A DNA stretch of 5,204 bases from Prevotellaceae bacterium (lineage in GTDB: Bacteria > Bacteroidota > Bacteroidia > Bacteroidales > UBA932), in contig JAITVR010000151.1 of assembly GCA_031285695.1 (NCBI GenBank), positions 1-5,204 of the forward strand, written 5' to 3'. Within the stretch, counting starts at the first letter, position 1, and each line of letters begins with the position of its first letter. The translations under genes and the position numbers were made by a program. Of this stretch, positions 4,335 through 5,204 are shown one piece after another. The notes beneath the pieces were generated by a model that worked only from the letters and a program-made list of their open reading frames with translations, did not search any database and had not been told where the DNA came from.

Positions 4335-5204
4335 ATGTTCACCTCAACCGACCTCAAGCAGCTGCAATCGTTGGGCATTTCGCAAGGCGAAGCCGAGCAG
4401 CAAATCGAAAATTTTAAAAAAGGATTTCCGTTTTTGAAGGTGGTAAATCCCGCCACGCCGCCCAAGGGAATTATTCGTCCCGACGAAAAAAAGTTGGACG
4501 CGCTGGTTGCTATTTTCGACAAATTTGAGGGCACGCTGCTCAAGTTCACACCCGCCTCGGGCGCAGCTTCGCGCATGTTCAAGTCGCTTTTTGAGGCCGA
4601 AGAAATTTTAGCCAAAGGCGAAAAGTTAGACCTCGACAGCAAGGCGATGAAACCCGTAAAAGAATTTTTTGAGCAGCTACCAAAATTTGCTTTTTACGAA
4701 GATTTGAAACTCTTATTAAACTCGCAACTACTTGACAATCAAATAGTTGCAGAAGGTTTATATTTGCCAATTTTACAAACTTTGCTGGGCAAAAACGGCA
4801 TGAGCTACGGCGCGTTGCCCAAGGGTTTGCTAAAATTTCACAAGTACGAAGATGGCGCGCGCACGGCCATGGAGGAGCATTTGGTGGAGGCCGCGCTTTA
4901 CGCAAAAGACAAAAACGGCGTGGCGCAGCTGCACTTCACAGTTTCGCCGGAGCATAGAGTTTTGTTCGAAAATTTGGTAAAAAAAGTGCAGCCCGAGTAC
5001 GAAAAAAAGTATGGCGTGCAGTACAAAATTTCTTTTTCGGAGCAAAAGAAAAGCACCGACACGCTTGCTGTTGACGCCGGCAACGCGCCCTTTCGCAACG
5101 CCGATGGCAGCATGCTTTTTCGCCCTGGCGGGCACGGTGCGCTCATCGAAAACTTGGACGAGCAGCACGCCGATATTGTGTTTGTAAAAAATATTGACAA
5201 CGTG
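4335..5204 (+). CDS. DUF4301 protein, N-terminal part, cut by the window end
   Basis: The frame is open for 290 codons from the ATG at 4335 to the last base, with no stop. The family is about 500 residues as I recall, so roughly the C-terminal 40% is missing. Recognition rests on MFTSTDLKQL at the start, NFKKGFPFLK (26-35), FTPASGAASRMFKSLFE (71-87), YGALPKGLLKFHKY (158-171), MEEHLVEAALYA (179-190), FTVSPEHRVLF (201-211), ISFSEQKKSTDTLA (232-245), FRPGGHGALIENL (262-274) and FVKNIDNV (283-290). The family has no experimentally known function that I am aware of. The order of motifs (SGAASRM loop, PKGLLKF, EEH, then a GGHGAL loop and NIDN) parallels sugar-1-phosphate nucleotidyltransferases such as UDP-GlcNAc pyrophosphorylase. 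I therefore infer a cytoplasmic nucleotidyltransferase-like enzyme, substrate unknown. There is no signal peptide or clear Shine-Dalgarno site. It has its own promoter. Confidence 0.92.
   Translation, partial: MFTSTDLKQLQSLGISQGEAEQQIENFKKGFPFLKVVNPATPPKGIIRPDEKKLDALVAIFDKFEGTLLKFTPASGAASRMFKSLFEAEEILAKGEKLDLDSKAMKPVKEFFEQLPKFAFYEDLKLLLNSQLLDNQIVAEGLYLPILQTLLGKNGMSYGALPKGLLKFHKYEDGARTAMEEHLVEAALYAKDKNGVAQLHFTVSPEHRVLFENLVKKVQPEYEKKYGVQYKISFSEQKKSTDTLAVDAGNAPFRNADGSMLFRPGGHGALIENLDEQHADIVFVKNIDNV

Noticed and set aside
4304..4642. Minus-strand frame of 112 codons, and similar ones at 4579-4905, 4830-5168 and 4898-5200
   Set aside because: All lie opposite the DUF4301 frame, which is open for 290 codons and carries many conserved motifs. 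These are shadows.

Overview
The window looks like a chromosomal segment from a Bacteroidota (Bacteroidetes) bacterium. Several promoters match that phylum's TTG-N19/20-TAnnTTTG pattern. Shine-Dalgarno sites are mostly weak or absent. The last gene belongs to DUF4301, a family I know mainly from this phylum. The order or genus cannot be fixed from the sequence.

Layout. (1) 79-717, minus strand: nth, a complete endonuclease III with its helix-hairpin-helix, catalytic Lys/Asp and 4Fe-4S cysteines, and a TAnnTTTG box just upstream. (2) 718-917: a divergent intergenic region. Its right end holds a good promoter for the plus-strand genes and a perfect 7+7 bp palindrome over the predicted transcription start. 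(3) 918-1468: two small genes two bases apart, resembling the families I know as DUF7718 and DUF5647. They are closed by a strong intrinsic terminator at 1479-1506. (4) 1523-2341: a lipoprotein with a formylglycine-generating-enzyme (SUMF1-type) fold that lacks the two catalytic cysteines. (5) 2388-4259: an ABC-F ATPase of Uup type that appears to use a TTG start. (6) 4335 to the window end: the first 290 residues of a DUF4301 protein with its own promoter. Its conserved motifs recall sugar-1-phosphate nucleotidyltransferases.

How the genes relate. nth, uup and the DUF4301 gene look like ordinary chromosomal genes without an obvious shared pathway. The lipoprotein gene and uup have a 46-base gap and no visible terminator between them, so they may be co-transcribed. 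The most unusual part is the two-gene module at about 861-1510. It has its own promoter, a candidate operator, two tightly packed small genes and a terminator, and in the blocks I counted it is more AT-rich than uup. This layout resembles an autoregulated toxin-antitoxin pair, but the function is inference. No tRNA, rRNA, CRISPR array, insertion sequence or integrase is visible.
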